In this document: in pieces, positions 1 to 7,065 of the stretch
Layout of the letters: each line of letters opens with the position of its first letter
Position numbering within the stretch: position 1 is the stretch's first letter
Program-made: the position numbers and the translations under genes
Notes under the pieces: model-generated
Told to the model about the DNA's origin: nothing
Databases searched by the model: none
What the model saw: the letters and a program-made list of their open reading frames with translations, nothing else
DNA from: Euryarchaeota archaeon UBA433
GTDB taxonomy: Archaea > Thermoplasmatota > Poseidoniia > Poseidoniales > Poseidoniaceae
Assembly: GCA_002495535.1 (NCBI GenBank)
Contig: DAFX01000037.1
Location: 1-9,842, forward strand
Length of the DNA: 9,842 nucleotides
Direction: 5' to 3'

Positions 1-2352
1 ATCGTCACCGCCCATGGGCGCAACGACGAAGGCGTCTACTATTGGTACGCTGACATCGATGAAGACAACGACGGATACAATTCGACCGACCAAGGCGATG
101 GTGTTGTCGATGCCTTCCCTTCCGATGGCACTCAATGGGCAGACTCTGATGGTGACGGCTATGGAGACAACATGGGCTATGACCATGACTCTGATCCAGC
201 GACCCCTGATGAGCCGGCAAACGAGCCAGACTCGTGCATTTCGGTGTATGGGACCTCAAATCAAGATCGCTTTGGTTGCCCTGATGCAGACGGCGACGGC
301 TGGTCGGATGAAGGCGATCTTTACCCCGCAGACCCGCAACAGTGGATGGATACCGACGGTGATGGCTATGGCGACAATTATTACTTTGATTTGAACGGAG
401 CGCAACTTCACATGAACCAGTCTGGTGATGCTTTCCCAGACGACGCCACGCAATGGAACGACACTGATGGCGACGGTTGGGGCGACAATTATGAGAATTC
501 ATCCTGGGATGCATTCCGCCCAACTGAATGGCCTGGTCTCTTGCAGCCCACTGCCGACAAGGCTGACGCATTCCCATTAGATCGAACCCAATGGTTGGAT
601 TCTGACGGTGACTGGGTGGGCGACAATCAAATGAGCGACCGACCAGATGGCTGCCCAACCACGTGGGGCGATTCCGAATTCGACCGTCTTGGCTGCCTTG
701 ACACCGATGGGGACGGCTGGTCAGATCCTGACGCAAACTGGCCTTCAACCGGTGATTGCTACCAAGCAGATGCTTTCCCGAACGACCCGACTCAATGGTG
801 CGATGAAGACGGCGACGGTTTTGGCAGCAACGTCAGCGGCAACAACGCAGACGAATGCCCGAATGAAGCAGGCACTTCGACGGTGGACCGTATAGGCTGC
901 TCAGACCGCGACAACGACGGCTACTCGAACGCAGGCGACCCGTTCCCCGATGATTCAACACAATGGGCCGACCGTGATGGTGACAACCGTGGCGATAACC
1001 CCGACGGCAACAACCCAGATGCCTTCCCTGACGACACGTCTCAATGGAAGGACACAGACGGCGATGGGCGTGGCGACAATCCGAACGGGTTCAACGGTGA
1101 CGCGTTCTGGCAAGATCCAGATCAGTGGGAAGACACAGATGGCGATGGCTATGGTGACAATTTCATCGATATCGATGGCGACGGCGTCTCTGAGGGCTAC
1201 TCGGATGTGTGTCCGCTTGTGTTCGGCAAGTCAACCGATGTACTGACCCGTGGCTGTTCTGATTATGACGGCGATGGTTTTGTCGACCCGGTCGACGCTT
1301 TCTGGGAAGACCCATTCCAATGGGAGGATGCTGATGGTGACGGATATGGCGACAACTCGCTCGTGCCGAGCGGCGATGATTGCGCCGATGTGTTTGGGAA
1401 ATCCTACGAGAACAACCGACAAGGCTGTCCTGATGCCGATCTCGATGGCTGGGCCGATGTCGATGATGCCTTCCCATACGACACCCTACAGTGGGTTGAC
1501 ACCGACGGCGACGGTTGGGGCGACAACTACGCTTGGTTCAACGACACAATCGCTGATTTGGACAACCCAGGTGAATTCATTCAAGTGAGAAACCAATCAG
1601 GAGATGCTTTCCCTACGGTTCCAGACCAGTGGTCGGACATGGATGGGGACGGTTGGGGTGACAACCAAACCAGTTTCTTCCAACCGGATGCTTTCCCACT
1701 TCAACCAAGCCAGTGGAACGACTTTGACGGCGACGGCTACGGGGACAACAGCGTCTATGACCCCGATGGTGAAGAAGGACCACTGGTGCCTCAAGCCGCC
1801 TTCCAACCGGACTCATGTCGAAAGGAATTCGGTACTTCATCACTCGAAGAGTTTGGGTGCATTGACAGCGATGGCGACGGCAGAGCCGACGTGTATGACC
1901 CGTGCCCGTGGGACCCGGCCATCACCAATGGTGTTCTCACAGGGCCTGAAGCGGTGACGTGCTCAATCACCACCGATCCAAACACAGTTGAAGAGAGCGC
2001 GGATGACGCAGCTTCAATCATCACAGATTCAACAACCTTGATCTTCATGGCTGGAGCCATTGTTCTGCTCCTCGCCCTCATCTTTGTCGCTCAAATTGCC
2101 AAGGCTGCAAGCAAGCGAAAAACCTCTGCCGAGCGTGCGGAAGAACGCAAGGTCAACCTCGCCTTTTCCGAGGAAGAAGAACGCCGCCTCGCATGGATTG
2201 ACCATTATGTGGCAGCGGGACAATTGGACGAAGCTCGGGCTCTTGGCTGGACCGAGCCGGCTGAAGTGCCACAGTGGAAGCAACATGAGATGCAAGAACA
2301 AGCTGCGACTCAAGCTGCGATTCCGACCATGTTGGATTTGGATCAACTCTGA
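1..2352 (+). CDS. Giant calcium-binding surface repeat protein (thrombospondin type 3-like), 5' end outside window
   Basis: The frame is open from base 1 to the TGA at 2350-2352, so the first ATG in the window (172) is internal and the true start lies to the left. The visible 783 residues are mostly acidic repeats. Twelve copies of a 21-residue unit (DAFPxDxTQW followed by xDxDGDGxGDN) are mixed with six cysteine modules (DxCPxxxGTS...GCxDxDGDGWSD). DxDGDGxGD loops are the classic calcium-binding pattern of thrombospondin type 3 and related repeats. Near residues 679-700 lies a hydrophobic helix (TLIFMAGAIVLLLALIFVA), followed by basic SKRK and a charged tail of about 80 residues. Inferred topology: repeats outside, C-terminal anchor, tail in the cytoplasm. 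Paired cysteines in the modules could form disulfides. Likely roles are adhesion, cell-surface structure or presentation of a lost N-terminal domain; I cannot tell which. Similar proteins are common in Marine Group II archaea. Confidence 0.88.
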   Translation: MVTAHGRNDEGVYYWYADIDEDNDGYNSTDQGDGVVDAFPSDGTQWADSDGDGYGDNMGYDHDSDPATPDEPANEPDSCISVYGTSNQDRFGCPDADGDGWSDEGDLYPADPQQWMDTDGDGYGDNYYFDLNGAQLHMNQSGDAFPDDATQWNDTDGDGWGDNYENSSWDAFRPTEWPGLLQPTADKADAFPLDRTQWLDSDGDWVGDNQMSDRPDGCPTTWGDSEFDRLGCLDTDGDGWSDPDANWPSTGDCYQADAFPNDPTQWCDEDGDGFGSNVSGNNADECPNEAGTSTVDRIGCSDRDNDGYSNAGDPFPDDSTQWADRDGDNRGDNPDGNNPDAFPDDTSQWKDTDGDGRGDNPNGFNGDAFWQDPDQWEDTDGDGYGDNFIDIDGDGVSEGYSDVCPLVFGKSTDVLTRGCSDYDGDGFVDPVDAFWEDPFQWEDADGDGYGDNSLVPSGDDCADVFGKSYENNRQGCPDADLDGWADVDDAFPYDTLQWVDTDGDGWGDNYAWFNDTIADLDNPGEFIQVRNQSGDAFPTVPDQWSDMDGDGWGDNQTSFFQPDAFPLQPSQWNDFDGDGYGDNSVYDPDGEEGPLVPQAAFQPDSCRKEFGTSSLEEFGCIDSDGDGRADVYDPCPWDPAITNGVLTGPEAVTCSITTDPNTVEESADDAASIITDSTTLIFMAGAIVLLLALIFVAQIAKAASKRKTSAERAEERKVNLAFSEEEERRLAWIDHYVAAGQLDEARALGWTEPAEVPQWKQHEMQEQAATQAAIPTMLDLDQL
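109..1749 (+). repeat. Twelve coding repeats of a 21-residue Asp-rich calcium-binding unit
   Basis: Units of 63 bases begin at 109, 316, 427, 565, 769, 937, 1018, 1099, 1294, 1465, 1603 and 1687. All twelve share the frame and the pattern DAFP-like start, QW at positions 9-10 and DGDGxGDN-like end. The QW pair is present in every copy. Some copies deviate: unit 2 begins DLYP, units 8 and 9 begin DAFW, unit 4 ends DGDWVGDN and unit 5 ends GSN. Spacing varies from 81 to 207 bases. The longer gaps hold cysteine modules or variable inserts, so this is a diverged protein repeat and not a recent DNA tandem duplication. Confidence 0.9.
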
Positions 2353-2358
2353 GGTGGC

Positions 2359-3135
2359 TCAATCGCCGCGTGCTCGTTGACGTCGAGCCTTCTCTGCCAT
2401 GCTGTCATCGAAGGCTAAGAACGGTAGACTCGTCCATGCATCATCATCGTCCAGAGCGAGGATCGCTTCATTGTTTTCAAGCACATTTCCAACCGGCATC
2501 GTTGTCGGCGTGTCGCCGTTTGGTAGGACATATTGATGGCCAGGCAGCACAAGAGAAGACTGCGGTAATGCTTGCATTAAGTCGCGCAGGTACCTGAGCG
2601 TTGAACGTTGGACGTCAGGGTCGCCACCGAACAAATCTGTTCGCCCGCATCGTCCAAGAAACAAACAATCCCCTGAAAGCACGACGCCTTCGCCGATGAA
2701 GGTGGTATGCCCCGGGGTGTGGCCGGGGGTGCAATGGGCTTCAAACTTCAAATCACCAAGGCTCATTTCCACTTTGGAATTCGCAACATGCGTCCACTCG
2801 ACATCGACCTTTTCTTTCCATCCACGCAACCTTTCGAAGGCATGGCTGCGGATCGTAATGGAATCGCCTCGTTTTTCCTTGAGACCTCTGACCCCTTTTG
2901 TATGGTCCCAATGGCTGTGAGTCAGCCAGACTTCACATAAATCCCAGCCGCGCTCAAGGCACACTTGATGCCAGTATTCAGCATCAAAAGGGTCGATGAT
3001 TGCAGCCTGTTTCGTTTTGACACATACCAAGAGGTGATTGAGGTTGTCCCATTCACCTAATTGGGCTTGCAGTACGACGATTCTTTCGTTAGAAATCAAT
3101 TCCTTTGCTCGCAATACGGTCCCGCCTTCACACAT
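2359..3135 (-). CDS. Metallo-beta-lactamase-fold hydrolase, glyoxalase II / ETHE1-like
   Basis: This is a soluble protein of 258 residues if started at 3135. It has the full metal-site series of the family: THSHWDH at residues 72-78 (HxHxDH), GHTPGH at 138-143, SGDCLF around Asp156, and the C-terminal GHQY with His200. CGRTDLFGGDP at 163-173 resembles the CGRTD segment of ETHE1-type persulfide dioxygenases, so sulfur metabolism is as likely as thioester (glyoxalase II) hydrolysis; the substrate is not decidable here. Start choice: an upstream in-frame ATG at 3183 would add 16 residues, and the frame stays open to 3378. The first recognisable domain strand (IVVLQAQLG) begins 17 residues after the 3135 start, and both longer forms overlap the divergent gene, so 3135 is preferred. 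It converges on the repeat-protein gene with only 6 bases between stop codons. Confidence 0.85.
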   Translation of the reverse strand: MCEGGTVLRAKELISNERIVVLQAQLGEWDNLNHLLVCVKTKQAAIIDPFDAEYWHQVCLERGWDLCEVWLTHSHWDHTKGVRGLKEKRGDSITIRSHAFERLRGWKEKVDVEWTHVANSKVEMSLGDLKFEAHCTPGHTPGHTTFIGEGVVLSGDCLFLGRCGRTDLFGGDPDVQRSTLRYLRDLMQALPQSSLVLPGHQYVLPNGDTPTTMPVGNVLENNEAILALDDDDAWTSLPFLAFDDSMAEKARRQRARGD

Positions 3136-3181
3136 CGTATGCACCGCTGGTCTTTCAAGTAATGAGAACCTCTCAAGTATC

Positions 3182-5794
3182 ATGGCGGGGCGTATGCGTG
3201 GCGGTGCAGCGGTTTTGGTGACCCTGCTTATGCTGTCCACATTGCCTCTTTTCTCAACGGCTGAAGAAAGCGATCTTCGCTTTGAATCAGAACTGCTCAA
3301 CCCTCCAAATGAAGGCTGGTACAGCACCGGGGACACCGTGGAATTTGCAGCGAGTTTTGTCAACAATGGAGCGTTCACTTCCTTTGAGAACGACCCCTCA
3401 TGCGGCGTCGTGCTCCAAGTCTATGATGCAGATTCACAACTCATCATCGATGAGCAATCTCTTTGTCGAGGTCAATCTCAAATGCTAGATTTGGCTGCTG
3501 AAGAAACGTATCAATTCAACCCTGTGACTTGGGATTTGGCCGATTCAAACGGCGAGGAAGTCTTGCCGGGCTGGTACACCGTGGAAGCCCTTCACACCGC
3601 CACAGAACAGCGCATCAGTCAACAGGTTCACGTCCAAACTGACGTCACAGTTCCAGCGGCCCTGACGCTCTCCACTGAACTCACCAGCCGGCTTGGACCG
3701 TTGGTTGCCAGTGAGGAAATGGTGCTCACAGTGACGATGCACAACCCGACAAACGCAGCCATTCAACTGCCATCGCTCGGAGCTTGTTTCCTTCAACTCA
3801 GCCTCAATGAGGCAACACAACTCACTTCACCTTGTATGCCATCGTTCACCATCATTGAGGCCTATGAGGTGATGCTGCTCGAGCAATTGCTTCTTCCAGC
3901 GGGTTCCCTCCAAGCGGGGCTCAACACCATTGGCATCACCTTGCCAGGAGAAAGCCTCTCCACCTCATCCCAATTCGATGTTTCACTCCCCGAAGACGAC
4001 TTTAATCCAGCGCTGCAATCCGATCTCAAAGTGGAATTGAATGGCTTGGGTGATGCCTTTTACGGCGACGGCGACCTGATGCAATCCTCGATGAACATGA
4101 TCAACACCGGCCTCGACACGCAATCTCTTCGCTTCACAGACACCTGCCGTGCAGAACTGTGGATTGTCAACGACATTGGTGAAGTTGTTTTTGACAGTCG
4201 CAGTTTCAAAACGTGCAATGCAGTCAACATGGATTACAGTTTGGAAACCGATGAACTGGTGACCTTTTCACTCCCAGATTGGACCTTTAACGATCTGATT
4301 GGTTGTCAAATCGCATCTGGCCACTACACTGCCGTTGTTGAGGTGCCACAATTCCACCTCGCTTCCTCCCAGGGCCTTGACTATGCACGCCTCACCTCAA
4401 CCGACTGCGCAACGCCTCTGGAAGTGGATTTGCGAACATCTCTCTCAGGAAATGAGAACGGGTTTGACCTAGGAGTCTCCATCGACCCAAGGGTCAGCGA
4501 AGTCGATCTTCGCTGGATTGGCCCATGTTCGGTGACTGTTGCAATTTTGGACCTTGAATCATCCGAAGAAGTTCACCGCCAAGCATCGTTGTGCAACGAT
4601 CATGACGGACGGCACGTTTTGCTGCCTTACAACGCTGAGGGAGCAGGTCTTCTGCTCAATGTCGGGGAAGTTAACATGGTTGATTTCAACAACGCTTCCC
4701 TCCCCGAAGGCACCTATCAGATGATCATTACACTCGAAGCCAACCCTACAACATCCGCAGGTTTCGTCTTCGAATGGCCCATTGTTGAAACGGTGGCTCC
4801 CGAACCTGTTGAAATCGAGCAAACTGCCGAAGCCGAACCTTCCCGTTTGGTCAGTGGAACTTGGTCTGGAATTTTAACAGAACAAGGCACGTGCTGGATC
4901 CTCGATACACCACAAGAAGGCCAACTGCTGCTCTCACGTGCTGCGCTTGGCTCTTGGATGCCGCAACAAGGCTGGACGGGAACCTATGATGCGCTCTCTT
5001 CGGCCGCAGCGCCTGAGTGCGCCATGTTCCAGGCCGCATCGATTGAACTCCTGAGCATCGAAAGTGAAGCCGCTCCAGTTGCTCCAAGCCCTGAACCAGC
5101 AGCTCCACAAGAACTTGCAGAAGTTGTTGAACAACAGGGCTTACCAGCCTTTGCCCCGAGCCTCATCGTTGTGGTTACAACGACTTCCCTCATCTCGCTT
5201 CTTGTGACGCTCGTCATTGGCAATGAGTCCTTCCGCATCCCATCCACAGCGGCTGGGTTGTGGTTTTTGGGCATGGTTGGCCGCACCCACGAAACAAGCG
5301 ACGGGCGTTATCAACGTGGTCGCCTCATGGGGTACTTGACCGCAAACCCAGGATGCCATTTCCGTGCGCTCATGGCCGCGCTTGAGATGAGCAACGGGCA
5401 GATCACACACCACCTGAGAATCCTTGAGAATGAAGAAGTCATTTGGCGAAGAAAGGACGGTCGTTTGGTCCGCTATTACCCGCTCACCAACACCATGAAT
5501 CCAGCCATGAGCGAACAGGAACTTCCTGTGCCCCCACTCTCCCCGGACCCAAACAGCCTCCAGGGCAAGATCCTCACCTTGCTTGACGCCGATGGCCCAA
5601 TGGGCGAGTTCCCAACCCAAGCGGAACTGGCAAAGCGACTGGAAAAGAGTCAGCAACTTGTTTCACATCATCTTCGTACCTTGCAAAAATTCGGCCTTGT
5701 TGAGAAGCGTAAGATGGGGATCAAGAATCGATACAAACTGACTCGAGAAGCGATTTTCCTTTTGGAAACCAGTGACGACTTCACCCGAGATTGA
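3182..5794 (+). CDS. Membrane-spanning one-component regulator: four Cys-paired extracellular repeats plus two winged-helix domains
   Basis: The protein is 870 residues from ATG 3182; ATG 3194 is an equally good start, 4 residues later. Residues 1-27 form a signal peptide (basic MAGRMRGG, hydrophobic VLVTLLMLSTLPLF, then STAEE). Residues about 40-530 hold four beta-rich repeats, each with a cysteine pair around one hairpin (C74/C95, C202/C218, C322/C345, C449/C471). The first and third resemble the BsuPI-type fold (...tWD..., PGWYTV; PDWTF, SGHYTAVV). A further GTW...C571...C613 segment and a Pro/Ala/Glu linker (629-644) follow. The membrane helix is 659-680. Two cytoplasmic winged helices come next: 709-768 (RGRLMGYLTANPG, SNGQITHHLRIL, wing RRKDGRLVRYYPL) and 792-863 (PTQAELAKRL, SQQLVSHHLRTL, wing KRKMGIKNRYKLT). 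This domain pair is a known archaeal membrane-regulator architecture. Inferred role: it senses an external ligand or envelope state and controls nearby genes directly, without a kinase. The ligand and targets are unknown. Confidence 0.85.
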   Translation: MAGRMRGGAAVLVTLLMLSTLPLFSTAEESDLRFESELLNPPNEGWYSTGDTVEFAASFVNNGAFTSFENDPSCGVVLQVYDADSQLIIDEQSLCRGQSQMLDLAAEETYQFNPVTWDLADSNGEEVLPGWYTVEALHTATEQRISQQVHVQTDVTVPAALTLSTELTSRLGPLVASEEMVLTVTMHNPTNAAIQLPSLGACFLQLSLNEATQLTSPCMPSFTIIEAYEVMLLEQLLLPAGSLQAGLNTIGITLPGESLSTSSQFDVSLPEDDFNPALQSDLKVELNGLGDAFYGDGDLMQSSMNMINTGLDTQSLRFTDTCRAELWIVNDIGEVVFDSRSFKTCNAVNMDYSLETDELVTFSLPDWTFNDLIGCQIASGHYTAVVEVPQFHLASSQGLDYARLTSTDCATPLEVDLRTSLSGNENGFDLGVSIDPRVSEVDLRWIGPCSVTVAILDLESSEEVHRQASLCNDHDGRHVLLPYNAEGAGLLLNVGEVNMVDFNNASLPEGTYQMIITLEANPTTSAGFVFEWPIVETVAPEPVEIEQTAEAEPSRLVSGTWSGILTEQGTCWILDTPQEGQLLLSRAALGSWMPQQGWTGTYDALSSAAAPECAMFQAASIELLSIESEAAPVAPSPEPAAPQELAEVVEQQGLPAFAPSLIVVVTTTSLISLLVTLVIGNESFRIPSTAAGLWFLGMVGRTHETSDGRYQRGRLMGYLTANPGCHFRALMAALEMSNGQITHHLRILENEEVIWRRKDGRLVRYYPLTNTMNPAMSEQELPVPPLSPDPNSLQGKILTLLDADGPMGEFPTQAELAKRLEKSQQLVSHHLRTLQKFGLVEKRKMGIKNRYKLTREAIFLLETSDDFTRD

Positions 5795-5808
5795 CCGGTA
5801 ATTGACAC

Positions 5809-5831
5809 CGCTCATCGCCGACGAGTGGGCG
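5809..5831 (+). other. Possible RNA hairpin after the membrane regulator gene
   Basis: Seven pairs can form between CGCTCAT (5809-5815) and GTGGGCG (5825-5831), two of them G-U, around a 9-base loop. It lies 14 bases after the stop codon at 5792-5794. No T-run follows at once, so on its own it is not an intrinsic terminator; it may be a 3'-end structure or chance. Confidence 0.25.
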
Positions 5832-5864
5832 TTCAACTGTAAGAGTTCTAGACTTCAATACGTC

Positions 5865-5871
5865 TTTTTTT
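5865..5871 (+). terminator. T-run, probable archaeal terminator of the membrane regulator gene
   Basis: Seven consecutive T on the plus strand lie about 70 bases after the regulator stop and about 55 bases before the next start codon. Archaeal RNA polymerase commonly releases at U-rich tracts without a strong hairpin. The position between two independent transcription units fits termination, but only by inference. Confidence 0.4.
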
Positions 5872-5881
5872 GTCAAAGTGA

Positions 5882-5894
5882 TATCATATTGATA
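5882..5894. promoter_or_regulatory. Small inverted repeat just upstream of the TATA box, possible operator
   Basis: TATCA (5882-5886) and TGATA (5890-5894) form 5-bp arms around a 3-base spacer, and the overlapping 8-mer TGATATCA is itself palindromic. The site ends two bases before the TATA element, where a bound regulator would hinder TFB/TBP binding. The ribbon-helix-helix protein encoded in the same unit is an obvious candidate binder; this is inferred. Short AT-rich palindromes also arise by chance. Confidence 0.3.
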
Positions 5895-5896
5895 CA

Positions 5897-5903
5897 TTTA
5901 TAG
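5897..5903 (+). promoter_or_regulatory. TATA box of the SPFH operon, positioned for a leaderless transcript
   Basis: TTTATAG is centred 26 bases before the A of the SPFH start codon at 5926, matching the usual archaeal distance of TATA box to transcription start. No Shine-Dalgarno sequence precedes that ATG (upstream bases read CAACCGAAGACC). Together these suggest that transcription begins at or within a few bases of the start codon, giving a leaderless mRNA. Confidence 0.55.
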
Positions 5904-5925
5904 TATTGACTCACAACCGAAGACC

Positions 5926-6825
5926 ATGGTGGAGCCAGTCAGATTCAAAGACACACCGATTGATTCTATCAGCGGCTTTGTAGGACTTATCCTGCACCTT
6001 GCGCTTACCTTGGCCCTTCTTTTTGGTCAAGTCCTGTGGGCAAGTGATTGGACCTGGATCTTCGCACTCCTGTTGAATGTGTTCGGAGGGATCTATTGGC
6101 TCTTGATGTGGAATTGCTATGCCGTCGTCAATCCTAACGAAGCTGTCGTCACTCAATTCTTCGGCAAATACGTCGGCACGCTTAATCAACAGGGTTTTCG
6201 TTTTTTCATCAACCCCTTCTACGGGAAAACAAGAATTTCGATGAGAATTAACAACTTCGAATCGAGTAAACTCAAGGTCAACGATGTGAACGCAAATCCG
6301 GTCAATATCGCTGCTGTGGTTGTTTGGCGCGTTGACGATGCTGCTGAAGCCTTGTTTGAAGTTGAGCATTACAAGCATTATGTGCAAATCCAAAGTGAAG
6401 CGGCTCTGAGAGAAATGGCAACAAAGTATCCTTATGATGCAATCGAGGAAAAAGATCTGGGTGGCATTACCCTTTCTGGCCATCAAGATGTCATTGCAAC
6501 CGAATTGCAGGCTTCTGTCGAAAACCGCCTTTCACGGGCAGGAATCAGTGTACTTGAGGCGCGGATCAGTTACCTCGCATATTCGACTGAAATAGCTCAG
6601 GCAATGCTCCGAAGGCAACAAGCCAGCGCCGTCGTTGCGGCTCGACGCGAGATTGTGAACGGGGCTGTGGGCATGGTTGAACTCGCTCTTGAACAACTGA
6701 GTGAGAAACAAATTATCGATCTCGATGAAGATAAAAAGGCCACGATGGTAAGCAATCTTTTGGTCGTTCTCTGTTCAGAAACCGACACCACTCCCGTGGT
6801 GAACACAGGAACATTATACCAATGA
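5926..6825 (+). CDS. SPFH-domain (stomatin/prohibitin-like) membrane protein
   Basis: The protein has 299 residues. Two N-terminal hydrophobic segments (about 16-36 and 43-62) form a hairpin. The SPFH domain follows, starting VVNPNEAVVTQFFGKYVGT (68-84) and running through GFRFFINPF, RINNFESSKLKVND, NPVNIAAVVVWRVDD and YVQIQSEAALREMA. The C-terminal part has VLEARISYLAYSTEIAQAMLRRQQA (209-233), a helical stretch and the ending VVNTGTLYQ. SPFH proteins oligomerise as membrane scaffolds that organise lipid microdomains or partner proteases and channels. This one lacks the long coiled coil of flotillins and sits in the compact stomatin-like group. It is the first gene of its unit and precedes a ribbon-helix-helix gene. 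I recall a similar SPFH plus small Arc-like gene pairing in many bacteria, but could not check it here. Partner and cargo are unknown. Confidence 0.88.
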   Translation: MVEPVRFKDTPIDSISGFVGLILHLALTLALLFGQVLWASDWTWIFALLLNVFGGIYWLLMWNCYAVVNPNEAVVTQFFGKYVGTLNQQGFRFFINPFYGKTRISMRINNFESSKLKVNDVNANPVNIAAVVVWRVDDAAEALFEVEHYKHYVQIQSEAALREMATKYPYDAIEEKDLGGITLSGHQDVIATELQASVENRLSRAGISVLEARISYLAYSTEIAQAMLRRQQASAVVAARREIVNGAVGMVELALEQLSEKQIIDLDEDKKATMVSNLLVVLCSETDTTPVVNTGTLYQ

Positions 6826-6837
6826 GTTGAGTCTATG

Positions 6838-6842
6838 GGTGA
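6838..6842 (+). promoter_or_regulatory. Shine-Dalgarno site (GGTGA) deciding the ribbon-helix-helix start
   Basis: GGTGA matches the archaeal 16S 3' end (complement of GGAGGTGAT) and lies 4 bases before ATG 6847. No comparable site precedes ATG 6835, which favours the later start. Confidence 0.5.
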
Positions 6843-6846
6843 AAGT

Positions 6847-7050
6847 ATGAATCAAGGTCATTCCAGCGATGGAAGGCGAAGAAAACCGAAGGTGGAGAAG
6901 AAAAAACTCCTTCTGAGAATTGATCCAAAATTACATCGCCATCTGCGTATCTGGGCTGAAGAAGATTTTAGATCAATTAACGCTCAGATAGAATTTCTCT
7001 TGAAAAAAGCAGTTTCGAGCAGATCAAAGGGCGATTCAGACGAGGACTAA
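6847..7050 (+). CDS. Small Arc-type ribbon-helix-helix DNA-binding protein
   Basis: The protein has 67 residues from ATG 6847; an in-frame ATG at 6835 would give 71. The N-terminus is basic (RRRKPKVEKKK). It leads into a beta strand KKLLLRID, helix A (PKLHRHLRIWAEED), a turn, and helix B (SINAQIEFLLKKAV). This is the strand-helix-helix pattern of Arc/CopG regulators, which dimerise so that the paired strands sit in the DNA major groove. The tail is acidic (GDSDED). The gene begins 9-21 bases after the SPFH stop and ends 6-15 bases before the next start, so it is almost certainly co-transcribed. Likely roles are autoregulation of the unit or recruitment of DNA to the SPFH membrane scaffold; both are inferred. 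It resembles antitoxins in fold only: no small cytoplasmic toxin gene is adjacent. Confidence 0.82.
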   Translation: MNQGHSSDGRRRKPKVEKKKLLLRIDPKLHRHLRIWAEEDFRSINAQIEFLLKKAVSSRSKGDSDED

Positions 7051-7052
7051 AC

Positions 7053-7061
7053 GAGGATGAT
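7053..7061 (+). promoter_or_regulatory. Shine-Dalgarno-like site of the two-helix membrane protein gene
   Basis: GAGGATGAT nearly matches GGAGGTGAT and overlaps two candidate ATGs (7057, 7060). It is spaced 4 bases from ATG 7066 (9 bases if only the GAGG core is counted). This supports ATG 7066 as the start, though 7057 cannot be excluded. Confidence 0.4.
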
Positions 7062-7065
7062 GAAG

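Noticed and set aside
172..174. ATG at 172 as the start of the repeat protein
   Set aside because: The same frame is open to base 1 and already contains a full repeat unit at 109-171, so this Met is internal.
5..748. Long minus-strand open frame and several others opposite the repeat protein
   Set aside because: Antisense shadows of a G+C-rich, repetitive coding frame. Their translations are rich in Arg, His and Ser with no domain-like pattern, and the plus frame is clearly coding.
109..1749. CRISPR array or DNA tandem repeat
   Set aside because: Repeats are conserved at the protein level, vary in base sequence and spacing, and stay in one reading frame.
3038..3181. Upstream extension of the membrane regulator to ATG 3038
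   Set aside because: The added residues have no signal-peptide character and overlap the conserved coding part of the hydrolase. The basic-plus-hydrophobic signal peptide begins at 3182 or 3194.
3136..3378. N-terminal extension of the hydrolase to 3378
   Set aside because: It would overlap the signal peptide and first repeat of the divergent regulator, and the extra residues are low-complexity and unlike the fold.
5141..5656. 171-codon minus-strand frame opposite the winged-helix domains
   Set aside because: It lies wholly opposite well-supported domain sequence and its translation shows no recognisable motif.
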